The notes under the pieces: model-generated
Database searches by the model: none
Told to the model about the DNA's origin: nothing
What the model saw: only the letters and a program-made list of their open reading frames with translations
Made by a program: the position numbers and the translations under genes
Assembly (NCBI RefSeq): GCF_030452765.1
Contig: NZ_JAKDLO010000025.1
Location: forward strand, 1 to 32,751
DNA from: Intrasporangium sp.
GTDB taxonomy: Bacteria; Actinomycetota; Actinomycetes; Actinomycetales; Dermatophilaceae
Length of the DNA stretch: 32,751 bases
Reading direction: 5' to 3'
Shown: one piece after another, positions 15,876 through 23,572 of the stretch
Numbering within the stretch: position 1 is the stretch's first letter
How the letters are laid out: every line of letters begins with the position of its first letter

Positions 15876-18800
15876 CTAGTGTCCTGCACTGCCCGGACTG
15901 GCATGCCACAGCTTGCGGGGAGCGGCTCCGGACGAGCCGGTCGGCACGAGGCCACCGATGGGCCGGGCACCGTGGACGGCGCCCCCCGCAGGGCGCACGT
16001 CGGCGTAGGGCGACTGCCGGTAGCCGGATGCGTGCACGAGGACCCGTCGGCTGCCGTGGTGCACCTGCGCGTCGGCGTCGGCGAGCACCTCGGCCCGCTG
16101 CTGGGCGGATCGCTCGGCCTCGGCCAGGGCCGCATGGAGCGCGGCCGGTCCGCCCCGGGACCATGCCTCCTGCAGAGCGCTCAGCTCCCAGGCGCCGGTC
16201 GCGCGGATGGACAGGCCCCGGGGGCCGGTCCTGCGGACCACCCCGCGGCACAGGAGCAGCCATGAGTGGAAGACGGTGGCGGCATACGGGCCCTGGACGT
16301 CCTCGAAGAAGGTCAGGTCGATGGGGCCGGTGGCGTCGTCGAGGGTGAGGAAGACGACGCGACGACCGGACCTGACCGGCGGTGTCTGGGTTGCGACCTT
16401 GACTCCGGCCACCCACACTTCGCGCCCGTTGCGGCCGGTGAGCAGGTCACGGGCGCGGCTGACCCCGAGCTCGGCGAGCGCCGGCTCGTAGAAGTCGGCG
16501 ATGTGCCTGCTCGCGTCCAGACCGAGCACCTCGAGCTCGGCACGCACGCGCTCCGGCCCGGTCATCTCGGGCAGGCCGCTCGTGGTCGTGAGCCGGGGCG
16601 TGTCACCGAGGTCGAGGGTCAGCTGGGAGGTGACCGGGCCGGCATGCGCGGCCGGCCCGTCGGACTGGGCTGCGGCCAGCGCGCGGACGTCGGGCGGTGC
16701 CGGCCCTTCCCCCCGGGGGGCAGGTATCGACGCGGCGCGCGCGCGTGTGCGGCGGGAGCCGGAGCATCGGGTACCTGACCAGCGCTCGAGCTCGGCGACG
16801 TGCAGGAGCAGGTCGCGCCGGGTGACCCTCCCCCGTTGCCCGACCTCGAGGGACGTGCCGATCCCGTGGATGCTGTCGAACCCGCCGGTGAGGACGAGCC
16901 GCTCGACCACCGGGCGGCAGACGTGGGCCCGCTGCCAGAAGTCGGACAGGCTGAAGTATGGCGCGCCTGCGACGATTCTCTCGACCTCGGCGTCGGTGAT
17001 GCCGTGGACGTCGGCGAGCGAGAGCCGAATCCCGGGGCGGCCGTCCGGGTCGGGCTCATAGCGGTAGCTGCCTGTGCTGACGTTGACGTCGAGCCCGAGG
17101 ATCGTCACACCGAAGGCCCGCGCGTCGTCGAGGATGAGCCGCTTCGGGTACATCCCGGGGTCGTGGGTGAGGACGCCGGCGAAGAGGGCGGCCGGGTGGT
17201 GCGCCTTGAGCCAGGCGGACTGGTAGGTCGGCAGGGCGAACGCCGCCGCATGTGCCTTGCAGAAGCCGAACGAGGCGAACGCCTTCAGGACCCCCCAGAT
17301 CCGGTCGGCCTCGCCCGGCTCGTAGCCGCGCGCGAGCGCTGCTGGGCGCCACCACCGCTCGACGCGCTCCTGTCCGTCGGTGCTGCCGAGGGCACGGCGC
17401 ACCTCGTCGGCCTCGGCCAGGGTCACGCCCGTCGTCTCGGCGACGATCCTCAGGACCTGTTCGTGGAAGACGACGACGCCCTCGGTCTCCGCGAGCGCGG
17501 GCACGAGCGACGGGTGGAGGCAGTCGCGCTCCCGCCAGCCCTGCCGCGCGTTGAGGAACGGGATGATCATGTCGGACTTGACCGGCCCGGGACGGAACAG
17601 CGAGATGTCGATGATGAGGTCGTCGAACCGCTCGGGCCCGAACTTGCCGATGAGCTCGCGCTGGCCAGGGCTCTCGATCTGGAAGCACCCGAGCGTCCGG
17701 GTCGAGCGGATCAGCTCGAAGGTCTCCTCGTCGTCGTGGGGCACCTGCGCCTCGTCGTCGAGGTCGATGCGCGCCCCCTCGACCCGGGCGACCTCGTCGA
17801 CCGCATGGGCCATGGCAGACTGCATCCGCACACCGAGGATGTCGAGCTTGAGCAGGCCGAGCGTCTCGACGTCGTCCTTGTCGAACTGGCTCATCGGGAA
17901 GCCCAGCCAGCTCGCCTCGACCGGCGTCCGGTCGAGCAGGCCGGAGTCGGACAGGACGACACCACAGGGATGCAGGGCGATGTGCCGGGGCAGGCCGTCG
18001 AGCCGCTCGACGAGGTCGAGGACGAGCTGGAGCCGGGGCGCATCGAACCCGCTCGCGCGCAGCTCGGGCAGCTCGGCCAGCGCGCTGCGGGCGTTGCGAG
18101 CAGCGATATGAGGGAACGCCTTGGCCATCGCGTCGACCTCGGCAGGCGGCAGCCCGAGAGCGGCACCGACGTCGCGGATCGCGTGACGCACCCGGTAGGT
18201 GTCCATCATCGAGACGCACGTGACGCGCTCCCCGCCGAACCGCTCGAGCACCCGCTGGTAGATCTCGGTCCGGCGCGCGGACTCGACGTCGACGTCGATG
18301 TCGGGCAGCTGGGCTCGCAGCGGCGAGCAGAACCGCTCCATGAGCAGCCCATGCCGCACCGGGTCGACCCCGGAGATGCCGAGCAGGTAGTTGACGATCG
18401 ACCCGGCGCCCGAGCCCCGCGCGGCGACCCGGACACCCATCTCGCGGATGAGGTCGCACACGGCGGCGACGGTGAGGAAGTAGGTCGGGTAGCCGAGCGT
18501 CTCGATGACGGCCAGCTCGTCCTCGAGACGTTCGCTGACCGCCTCCAGATGGGGTCCGGAGGCGGCGGGATAGCGGGTGCCGATCGCCTCCCGGCAACGC
18601 CTCGCGAGCACATGGTGCGGGCTCATCCCGGGCCGGATGCCGAGCACGTCGGGCTCGGGCAGGTGGACCGCCCCGACCCCGAGGTCCGCATGCGGGTCCT
18701 GGATGCACTCGCCTGCGAGCCGCATGCCCGAGCGGAGCAGCTCGTCGGCGGCCTCGCGGGCGAGCCGGCCGCCACCGGTCAGGCCGGACCCGCAGACCTG

Positions 18801-19652
18801 GGCGACGTCGAGCGCGAGACCGTGCATGAGCGGGGTCGGCGCGAGGTGGGCTGCCGTCGTGACCCGGTCGAGGTGGCGCGCGTCGAGCGGGACGAGGCGG
18901 CGGGCCGCGTCGAGCAGGTCGGCCACCGGCGCGTCCTGACGGTCGGCGTGCCGGACCGCGGCGGTGATCACGGCACGGACTCCGGTCTCGTGCGCGAGGG
19001 TGAGCATCCGTCCCGCCTGCCCGAGGCTGCCGGGCCGGCCCTCGGGACCGCCGTGGCAGACGACCTCGACAGCGACGCAGCCAGGCGGTAAGAGGGCGAT
19101 CCACCGCTCGAGGGCGGCACGAGCCGTCGTATGCCGCTTGGCGAGGACCGCGCGCCCGACGTCCGAGTCGGGCCCGAGCAGCACGACCAGCCGGCCGGGC
19201 GAGCAGTCCCCACGTGCGTGCTCCGCGACGAGCGCCGGTGTCGTCACGGCTCTCCCCCGCTCGCCACGCAGGTGCGTCGCGGTGACGAGCCGACACAGCG
19301 CTGCCCAGCCGGAGCCCGGCGCGAGCCCGGCTGCCCCGCCCCTGGCGAGCACCGTGATCCGGGGCAGCCGGGGGTCGACGACAGCCCCGCCCCGGACCGG
19401 GGCGCGGGTGCGAGGATCCGGTGCCTCGGCACCGGGACCGAGCGCGAGGTCGACCCCGAGGATCGGCGCCACGTGCGCCTCCAGGCAGGCCCGGACGAAC
19501 TTCACTGCCCCGTAGAGGCCGTCGCGGTCGGTCAGGGCCAGGGCCGGCTGCCCCCACGCGGCGGCACGCTCGACGAGCACCTCGGGCTGGGCGGTCCCAT
19601 AGCGCATCGAGTAGCCGGAGGCGACGTGCAGGTGGACGAAGCTGTCGGTCAC
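15876..19652 (-). CDS. dnaE2: Error-prone DNA polymerase III alpha subunit (DnaE2-type)
   Basis: A 1258-residue C-family polymerase. The N-terminal PHP domain begins FVHLHVASGYSMRYG. The polymerase core has the catalytic PDIDVD near residue 450 and the KAHAAAFALPTYQSAWLKAHHPAA fingers block, followed by helix-hairpin-helix and a C-terminal OB fold (VFLTLDDATGPIDLTFFEDV). In DnaE2 systems this enzyme performs damage-induced mutagenic bypass, usually with ImuA' and ImuB. At 1258 aa it is somewhat longer than many DnaE2 proteins. It starts at a GTG (19652) overlapping the HEPN gene stop by four bases (GTGA), so the two are translationally coupled. An SOS box lies upstream of the operon. Confidence 0.9.
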   Translation of the reverse strand: MTDSFVHLHVASGYSMRYGTAQPEVLVERAAAWGQPALALTDRDGLYGAVKFVRACLEAHVAPILGVDLALGPGAEAPDPRTRAPVRGGAVVDPRLPRITVLARGGAAGLAPGSGWAALCRLVTATHLRGERGRAVTTPALVAEHARGDCSPGRLVVLLGPDSDVGRAVLAKRHTTARAALERWIALLPPGCVAVEVVCHGGPEGRPGSLGQAGRMLTLAHETGVRAVITAAVRHADRQDAPVADLLDAARRLVPLDARHLDRVTTAAHLAPTPLMHGLALDVAQVCGSGLTGGGRLAREAADELLRSGMRLAGECIQDPHADLGVGAVHLPEPDVLGIRPGMSPHHVLARRCREAIGTRYPAASGPHLEAVSERLEDELAVIETLGYPTYFLTVAAVCDLIREMGVRVAARGSGAGSIVNYLLGISGVDPVRHGLLMERFCSPLRAQLPDIDVDVESARRTEIYQRVLERFGGERVTCVSMMDTYRVRHAIRDVGAALGLPPAEVDAMAKAFPHIAARNARSALAELPELRASGFDAPRLQLVLDLVERLDGLPRHIALHPCGVVLSDSGLLDRTPVEASWLGFPMSQFDKDDVETLGLLKLDILGVRMQSAMAHAVDEVARVEGARIDLDDEAQVPHDDEETFELIRSTRTLGCFQIESPGQRELIGKFGPERFDDLIIDISLFRPGPVKSDMIIPFLNARQGWRERDCLHPSLVPALAETEGVVVFHEQVLRIVAETTGVTLAEADEVRRALGSTDGQERVERWWRPAALARGYEPGEADRIWGVLKAFASFGFCKAHAAAFALPTYQSAWLKAHHPAALFAGVLTHDPGMYPKRLILDDARAFGVTILGLDVNVSTGSYRYEPDPDGRPGIRLSLADVHGITDAEVERIVAGAPYFSLSDFWQRAHVCRPVVERLVLTGGFDSIHGIGTSLEVGQRGRVTRRDLLLHVAELERWSGTRCSGSRRTRARAASIPAPRGEGPAPPDVRALAAAQSDGPAAHAGPVTSQLTLDLGDTPRLTTTSGLPEMTGPERVRAELEVLGLDASRHIADFYEPALAELGVSRARDLLTGRNGREVWVAGVKVATQTPPVRSGRRVVFLTLDDATGPIDLTFFEDVQGPYAATVFHSWLLLCRGVVRRTGPRGLSIRATGAWELSALQEAWSRGGPAALHAALAEAERSAQQRAEVLADADAQVHHGSRRVLVHASGYRQSPYADVRPAGGAVHGARPIGGLVPTGSSGAAPRKLWHASPGSAGH

Positions 19653-20107
19653 ACGCCGCTCCCGTCGTGGCGCGAGACGGCCAGGGCGGGGGTGGTCGAC
19701 TCGGGCAGAGGGGTGCAGAGCGGGACACCGAGCAGGTCCGAGACGATCGTTAGGAACATCCCCGACTGGCGCAGCAGGTCATCGGCCGCGCGCACGGTGA
19801 CCCACCCGCCGCGGTCGGCGAGGGTCTGCTGCCGCGAGGCCCCGGCGAAGAACGCAGCCCACTCCCCCAGCTCGGGCGCGACCTCGGGCAAGGCACGCCA
19901 GACGCTTCGGGGCCGACCTCGCAGAACGGGCGAGGTCCGCGCGGCGACGAGAGCCGCAGCTGCCCGAAGCGCCCCGAGACAAGCCTCGCGGTGGCGCTCG
20001 GCGGCATCGGCTGCCTGGCAGGCGGACTCGAGCGTCACCCGGGACCGCTCGAGCAGGTCGGTGACCGCGAACGGGAGGTGGGAGGCGGGCACAGGCATCG
20101 TGGTCAT
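19649..20107 (-). CDS. SAV_6107-type HEPN domain protein
   Basis: A 152-residue, mainly helical protein resembling the SAV_6107 HEPN family (LGALRAAAALVAAR; PELGEWAAFFAGAS; ADDLLRQSGMFLTIV). HEPN domains include RNases and nucleotide-binding helical modules. I do not see the R-x(4-6)-H ribonuclease motif, so a catalytic role is unlikely. The ATG at 20107 is preceded by GGGGAG. It lies 12 bp after the DUF6504 gene and overlaps the dnaE2 start by 4 bp, a tight coupling that suggests a partner or regulator of the error-prone polymerase. That role is inference. Confidence 0.8.
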   Translation of the reverse strand: MTTMPVPASHLPFAVTDLLERSRVTLESACQAADAAERHREACLGALRAAAALVAARTSPVLRGRPRSVWRALPEVAPELGEWAAFFAGASRQQTLADRGGWVTVRAADDLLRQSGMFLTIVSDLLGVPLCTPLPESTTPALAVSRHDGSGV

Positions 20108-20119
20108 CTCCCCACGCCC

Positions 20120-20479
20120 TCAGTCGGCGACCCGTACGAGCGACCACCGGCCACCGTCACTGCGGTCACCGGCGTCATAGCGGTCACCGCCGTCACCGCC
20201 GTCATGGGCGAGGTCGTAGACGCCCGGGTTGTAGGACCAGCCGCGGCTGGCCTCGACCCGCCAGATCTCGTGTTCGCCCGCTGCTGCGGCAAGGGCCGCT
20301 CCGGGCTCGGCGGGGGCATCGTGGTCGAGGGCATCGCGCCACCAGGCCCGTCGCTCGCGCCACTGGCCGAGCACGTCCCGCACGACGTATAGCCTCCCCC
20401 GCCAGATGAAGGCCTCGGGGCGGCTGGGTTGCCCTTCGCTGGGGCGGACCTCGACCGGATCACTGAACCTGCGCACCAC
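20120..20479 (-). CDS. DUF6504 family protein
   Basis: A 119-residue protein with VRRFSDPVEV at the N-terminus, a core FIWRGRLYVVRDVLGQWRE, and IWRVEASRG further on. DUF6504 proteins occur in actinobacterial dinB/imuB-dnaE2 neighbourhoods and have no known function. A strong AAGGAG 7 nt before the GTG at 20479 fixes the start. Near the C-terminus the gene has short repeats of a GTCACCGCC type (plus strand, about 20155-20205) that encode an Asp/Gly-rich linker (DGGDGGDRYDAGDRSDGG). It is first in the damage-tolerance operon, 156 bp downstream of a LexA-type box. Confidence 0.78.
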   Translation of the reverse strand: MVRRFSDPVEVRPSEGQPSRPEAFIWRGRLYVVRDVLGQWRERRAWWRDALDHDAPAEPGAALAAAAGEHEIWRVEASRGWSYNPGVYDLAHDGGDGGDRYDAGDRSDGGRWSLVRVAD

Positions 20480-20590
20480 GACACGTCTCCTTCAAGGACA
20501 CATCGACGCGGGAGCCACGACCCAAGTGGCCCAGCGGGCCACAGACCCCTACCGACGACTTCTGGTTGACTGGATGATCGAACGATCCGA

Positions 20591-20635
20591 CCCATCAAGC
20601 TGAGTCCCATCAAGCTGAGTCCCATCAAGCTGAGT
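20591..20635. repeat. Three perfect tandem copies of a 15-bp unit
   Basis: CCCATCAAGCTGAGT is repeated exactly at 20591-20605, 20606-20620 and 20621-20635. It sits in the 306-bp non-coding region between metF and the DUF6504 gene. The last copy abuts and shares one base with the SOS box, so the repeat lies in the predicted leader of the damage-tolerance operon. Confidence 0.95.
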
Positions 20636-20650
20636 CGAACATCTATTCGA
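20635..20650. promoter_or_regulatory. LexA-binding SOS box upstream of the DUF6504-HEPN-dnaE2 operon
   Basis: TCGAACATCTATTCGA matches the actinobacterial SOS consensus TCGAAC-N4-GTTCGA at 11 of 12 defined bases. It lies 156 bp upstream of the DUF6504 start on the minus strand. A TTGACA hexamer on the minus strand (20690-20685) lies about 35 bp further upstream and could be a -35 element, although the -10 is weak. LexA control of dnaE2 is established in mycobacteria; control here is inferred from the site. Confidence 0.8.
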
Positions 20651-20785
20651 ATACCTGCAAGGGTAACCCGTGACACCGACATCGTGTCAAGAGCGATGCC
20701 TTGCCCACCCACGCAGAGCTGGGGCCCCGCTCTCGCCCCGATGTCCGGGCCGGTCCGCAATCCGGACGACTCGTGGGTTCAGGCC

Positions 20786-21712
20786 TCAGACGGCGATCGG
20801 AACGCCGAGGTTCGCGTGCACCTCGAGCGCCGCCGAAGACCGGTTCATCGTGATGAAGTGGATGCCGGGAGCACCCTCGCCGAGCAGGCGCTGCGCCGAC
20901 TCCGTCGCGATCTCGATCCCCTCGGCCCGGATTGCCGCGGTGTCCTCACCGTGCCGGTCGAGCCGGTCGGTCACCGCCCTGGGCATCGGCTGTCCGGCCA
21001 GCTGCGCCATCCGGATGACCTGACGTGCGTTCGTGATCGGCATGATCGACGGCACGACCGGCAGCAGCGAGCCCCGTCGCGCGAGCGCGTCACGCAGGCG
21101 CAGGTAGTTGTCGACGTCGAAGACCATCTGGGTGATCGCGAACTCCGCTCCCGCCCGCTCCTTGCGCAGCAGCGTCTCGACATCAGCGCCGAGGTCACCG
21201 GACTCGGGATGACCGTCCGGGAAGGCCGCCACCCCGACGGTGAAGTCGCCCAGGCCCTTGACGAGGGCGACGAGCCCGTCGGCGTGGTCGAGCCCCTCCG
21301 GGTGGGTCGTCCACGGGGTCCCCAGGCCGCCGGCGGGGTCGCCGCGCAGGGCGAGGACGTTGCGGATCCCGACGCTCGCGTAGTGCCCGACCACGGACCG
21401 CAGCTCGGTCACCGGCGAGCCGACGCATGTCAGGTGCGCCATGGCCGTCAGCGAGGTCTCCTGGGCGATCCGCCCGGTGACCCGTACCGTCCGGTCGCGC
21501 GTGCCGCCGCCGGCGCCATACGTCACCGACACGAAGCTCGGAGCCACCTTCTCGAGATGCCGGATCGCCTGCCACAGCTGCGCCTCGGCCGCGTCGTCCT
21601 TCGGCGGGAAGAACTCGAAGCTGATGCTCGGTCGCTCGGCTCGGACCATCGCCGGGATCGACCGGGTGAACCGCTCCGCGCGCTCCATCGAGGACGCCGT
21701 GCCGTATGCCAT
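20786..21712 (-). CDS. metF: Methylenetetrahydrofolate reductase
   Basis: A 308-residue TIM-barrel flavoprotein that reduces 5,10-methylene-THF to 5-methyl-THF for methionine synthesis. Family blocks include ISFEFFPPKDD near the N-terminus with its catalytic-type Glu, VSVTYGAGGGTRDRT, the flavin/folate region NVLALRGDP, EFAITQMVFDVDNYLRL and the C-terminal GIHFITMNRS. The ATG at 21712 (MAYGT) gives normal length; an ATG at 21688 is an alternative. It is divergent from the polyprenyl synthase gene across 109 bp, an arrangement also seen at the M. tuberculosis Rv2172c-Rv2173 locus. Confidence 0.92.
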   Translation of the reverse strand: MAYGTASSMERAERFTRSIPAMVRAERPSISFEFFPPKDDAAEAQLWQAIRHLEKVAPSFVSVTYGAGGGTRDRTVRVTGRIAQETSLTAMAHLTCVGSPVTELRSVVGHYASVGIRNVLALRGDPAGGLGTPWTTHPEGLDHADGLVALVKGLGDFTVGVAAFPDGHPESGDLGADVETLLRKERAGAEFAITQMVFDVDNYLRLRDALARRGSLLPVVPSIMPITNARQVIRMAQLAGQPMPRAVTDRLDRHGEDTAAIRAEGIEIATESAQRLLGEGAPGIHFITMNRSSAALEVHANLGVPIAV

Positions 21713-21781
21713 GAGGCCACCGTACGTGTGGGGCCCCACCGACGCAGACCCGTTCCACCAAGGAGGACGCCCACCCCCGGT

Positions 21782-21787
21782 TAGGCT
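21782..21787 (+). promoter_or_regulatory. Candidate -10 element for the polyprenyl synthase gene
   Basis: TAGGCT fits the TANNNT pattern and predicts a leader of about 28 nt ending in the GGAGG (21813-21817) that precedes the GTG start at 21822. The -35 is not recognisable. Confidence 0.35.
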
Positions 21788-21821
21788 GGCCGCGTCCCGA
21801 GACCACCGCGACGGAGGAACC

Positions 21822-22916
21822 GTGTCCCGATCGACCGACCTGCGCGAGCTGCGTCGACGGGTCCAGCAGGCCACCGGCGAGCAGATCGCGGCAGCGTCGC
21901 GCGCCCTCGACCCGATCGGGCCCGGGCTCGCCCCGCGCGTCGCGGCCGTCTCGGGCCAGCTCGCGGGCGGCCAGGGCCGGCGCGCGAGCTTCCTCTACTG
22001 GGGCCACCGTGCGGCCGGCACGCCCGACTCGACCGAGCTCGCCCGGCTGGCCGCGAGCATGGAGTTCTTCCAGGGGGCCGCGCTGCTGCACGACGACGTC
22101 ATGGACCGCAGTGACACCCGCCGCGGTATGCCGTCCGCGCACCGCGCCGCCGCAGCGCTGCACGGGCAGCGGGGCTGGGCCGGCGACCCGGAGCGCTTCG
22201 GGGAGGGGACCGCGATCCTGGCCGGAAACCTCTGTCTGACGTGGTGCGACCAGCTCTACGCCACCTGCGGCCTGCCCGCCGCCGACCTCGCGCGCGGCCG
22301 TGCCCTCTTCGACCGGATGCGCACCCAGCTGATGGGTGGCCAGTTCCTCGACCTGCTCGAGTCGGCGCGTGGCTGGGAGGGCGTCGACCTCGAGGGGCGC
22401 ATCGAGTCCGCCCGCACGGTGATCCGCTACAAGAGCGCGAAGTACACGATCGAGCAGCCGTTGCTGATCGGCGCCCTCGTCGGCGGGGTGCCCGAGCCGG
22501 CGCTGCCCCACCTCTCGTCGTACGGGCTCGCCCTGGGCGAGGCCTTCCAGCTGCGCGACGACGTGCTCGGCGTCTTCGGCGACCCGGAGGCGACGGGCAA
22601 GCCGGCGGGCGACGACCTGCGGGAGGGCAAGCGAACGGTCCTGATCGCCTACGCCCTGGACGGGGCCCAGCCGGGTGACCGGCAGACCCTCGAGGCCCGC
22701 CTCGGTCGCGACGACATCGACACCGCGGGGGTCGACGACCTGCGCGACATCGTCAAACGGTCACGGGCGGTCGAGCGTGTGGAGAGCCTGATCGAGGTGC
22801 GGGTCACCGAGGCCCGGGCCGCGCTCGCCCGGGCCTCGGTGGCCGGCAGGCTCGACGAGCCGGCCGTCGACATGCTCGAGGAGCTCGTGTCCGTCTCGAC
22901 CGAACGCCGGTCGTGA
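21822..22916 (+). CDS. Polyprenyl diphosphate synthase (geranylgeranyl diphosphate synthase type)
   Basis: A 364-residue all-helical trans-prenyltransferase that condenses isopentenyl diphosphate with allylic diphosphates. The first Asp-rich motif is LLHDDVMD (Asp91, Asp92, Asp95) and the second is QLRDDVLGVFGD, both needed for Mg-diphosphate binding. The GQFLDLLESA and YKSAKYTIEQPLLIG blocks are also typical. Product chain length cannot be read with certainty. The GTG at 21822 has GGAGG 5 nt upstream, and the longer open frame is non-coding metF antisense. It corresponds in position to M. tuberculosis idsA2 (Rv2173), next to metF and the Rv2175c-like gene. Confidence 0.9.
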   Translation: MSRSTDLRELRRRVQQATGEQIAAASRALDPIGPGLAPRVAAVSGQLAGGQGRRASFLYWGHRAAGTPDSTELARLAASMEFFQGAALLHDDVMDRSDTRRGMPSAHRAAAALHGQRGWAGDPERFGEGTAILAGNLCLTWCDQLYATCGLPAADLARGRALFDRMRTQLMGGQFLDLLESARGWEGVDLEGRIESARTVIRYKSAKYTIEQPLLIGALVGGVPEPALPHLSSYGLALGEAFQLRDDVLGVFGDPEATGKPAGDDLREGKRTVLIAYALDGAQPGDRQTLEARLGRDDIDTAGVDDLRDIVKRSRAVERVESLIEVRVTEARAALARASVAGRLDEPAVDMLEELVSVSTERRS

Positions 22917-22924
22917 CCGCCGCG

Positions 22925-22960
22925 GCGCCTCGGCCCGCCACAACGCCTCGGCCCGTCACA
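22925..22960. repeat. Two 18-bp tandem repeats (plus a partial third) at the 3' ends of two convergent genes
   Basis: The units at 22925-22942 and 22943-22960 share CGCCTCGGCCCG followed by CCACA or TCACA, with two mismatches overall; a partial third unit starts at 22961. They fill the 39-bp space between the polyprenyl synthase stop and the Rv2175c-like stop, and the second unit contains that stop codon. Confidence 0.7.
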
Positions 22961-23339
22961 GCGCCTCCGCCTGGGCCCGCCGGCGGACCTCCCGCTTCCG
23001 CCCGGCCCACAGCGCGTCGATCGGAGCACCCGGCACGGGCAGCGACTCGTCGGGGGTGAAGAGCCACCGGATGATCTGCACGTCATCCATGCCGCCGTCC
23101 GCGAGCACGGTGATCGTCCCCTTCAGGTCCGCGCGCGGACCGACCTCGTCGTAGAACCGCGCCGGCACGGCAACCACGGACCGCCCCCCGATCCGCGCCG
23201 CGACGACCTCGCGCTCGGCGATGGACTGGCGCACCCGACTGAGCGGCATACCCAGGCGCTCCGCGACCTCAGGGACGGTCAGCCACTCACCGACGAGGGC
23301 CTCCAGATCGGGGTCGAGGGACTGGGACGGCGCGCTCAC
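22956..23339 (-). CDS. Rv2175c-like DNA-binding regulatory protein
   Basis: A 127-residue protein with an N-terminal winged helix-turn-helix (WLTVPEVAERLGMPLSRVRQSIAERE, about residues 19-44) and a C-terminal domain with the DVQIIRWLFTPDESL block. It resembles M. tuberculosis Rv2175c, a DNA-binding protein that is a substrate of the neighbouring kinase PknL. The GTG at 23339 is chosen to give MSAPSQSLDPDLEALVGEWL. In this window the pknL-like gene has been moved 6.4 kb away by a transposon, whose left end is 68 bp upstream of this start. The promoter must lie in that remaining stretch or in the transposon end. Confidence 0.87.
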   Translation of the reverse strand: MSAPSQSLDPDLEALVGEWLTVPEVAERLGMPLSRVRQSIAEREVVAARIGGRSVVAVPARFYDEVGPRADLKGTITVLADGGMDDVQIIRWLFTPDESLPVPGAPIDALWAGRKREVRRRAQAEAL

Positions 23340-23401
23340 GCGGCCAGTCTGCCACCAGCGACTCCCTCCATGGGCCCCTCTGCGTCGCCCGCCCACCGGC
23401 C

Positions 23402-23406
23402 CTCTA
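23402..23406. repeat. Left target-site duplication of the Tn3-family element (CTCTA)
   Basis: CTCTA directly abuts the left inverted end at 23407 and recurs directly after the right inverted end at 29793-29797. Five-bp duplications are the rule for Tn3-family insertion. Confidence 0.75.
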
Positions 23407-23444
23407 CGGGGTTGAGGAACAACGGACAGCGGTTAGCGGTAGCG
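23407..23444 (+). repeat. Left terminal inverted repeat
   Basis: The first 20 bp are identical to the reverse complement of the right end, starting with the GGGG typical of Tn3-family 38-bp ends. The next 18 bp align with three mismatches and small indels. Confidence 0.88.
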
Positions 23445-23572
23445 GCCGCCGAGCGGGTGGCAGTGTCGCGTCGGGCCCGTACGCTTGGAGTGCCTGCGGC
23501 AGTGGCTGCAGGAAGTGAGCCCGAGACCCGGCCGGACGACCGTGGCGCCCGGGCTTCGCGGCGTTCAGGGGG

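Noticed and set aside
16800-19091. 763-codon plus-strand open frame
   Set aside because: Antisense to dnaE2, with no domain signature.
17056-19728. 890-codon minus-strand open frame overlapping dnaE2
   Set aside because: Out-of-frame shadow of dnaE2, almost entirely Arg/Pro/Ala/Gly.
20578-20593. Second SOS-like site (TCGAACGATCCGACCC)
   Set aside because: Only the left half matches the LexA consensus; the right half does not.
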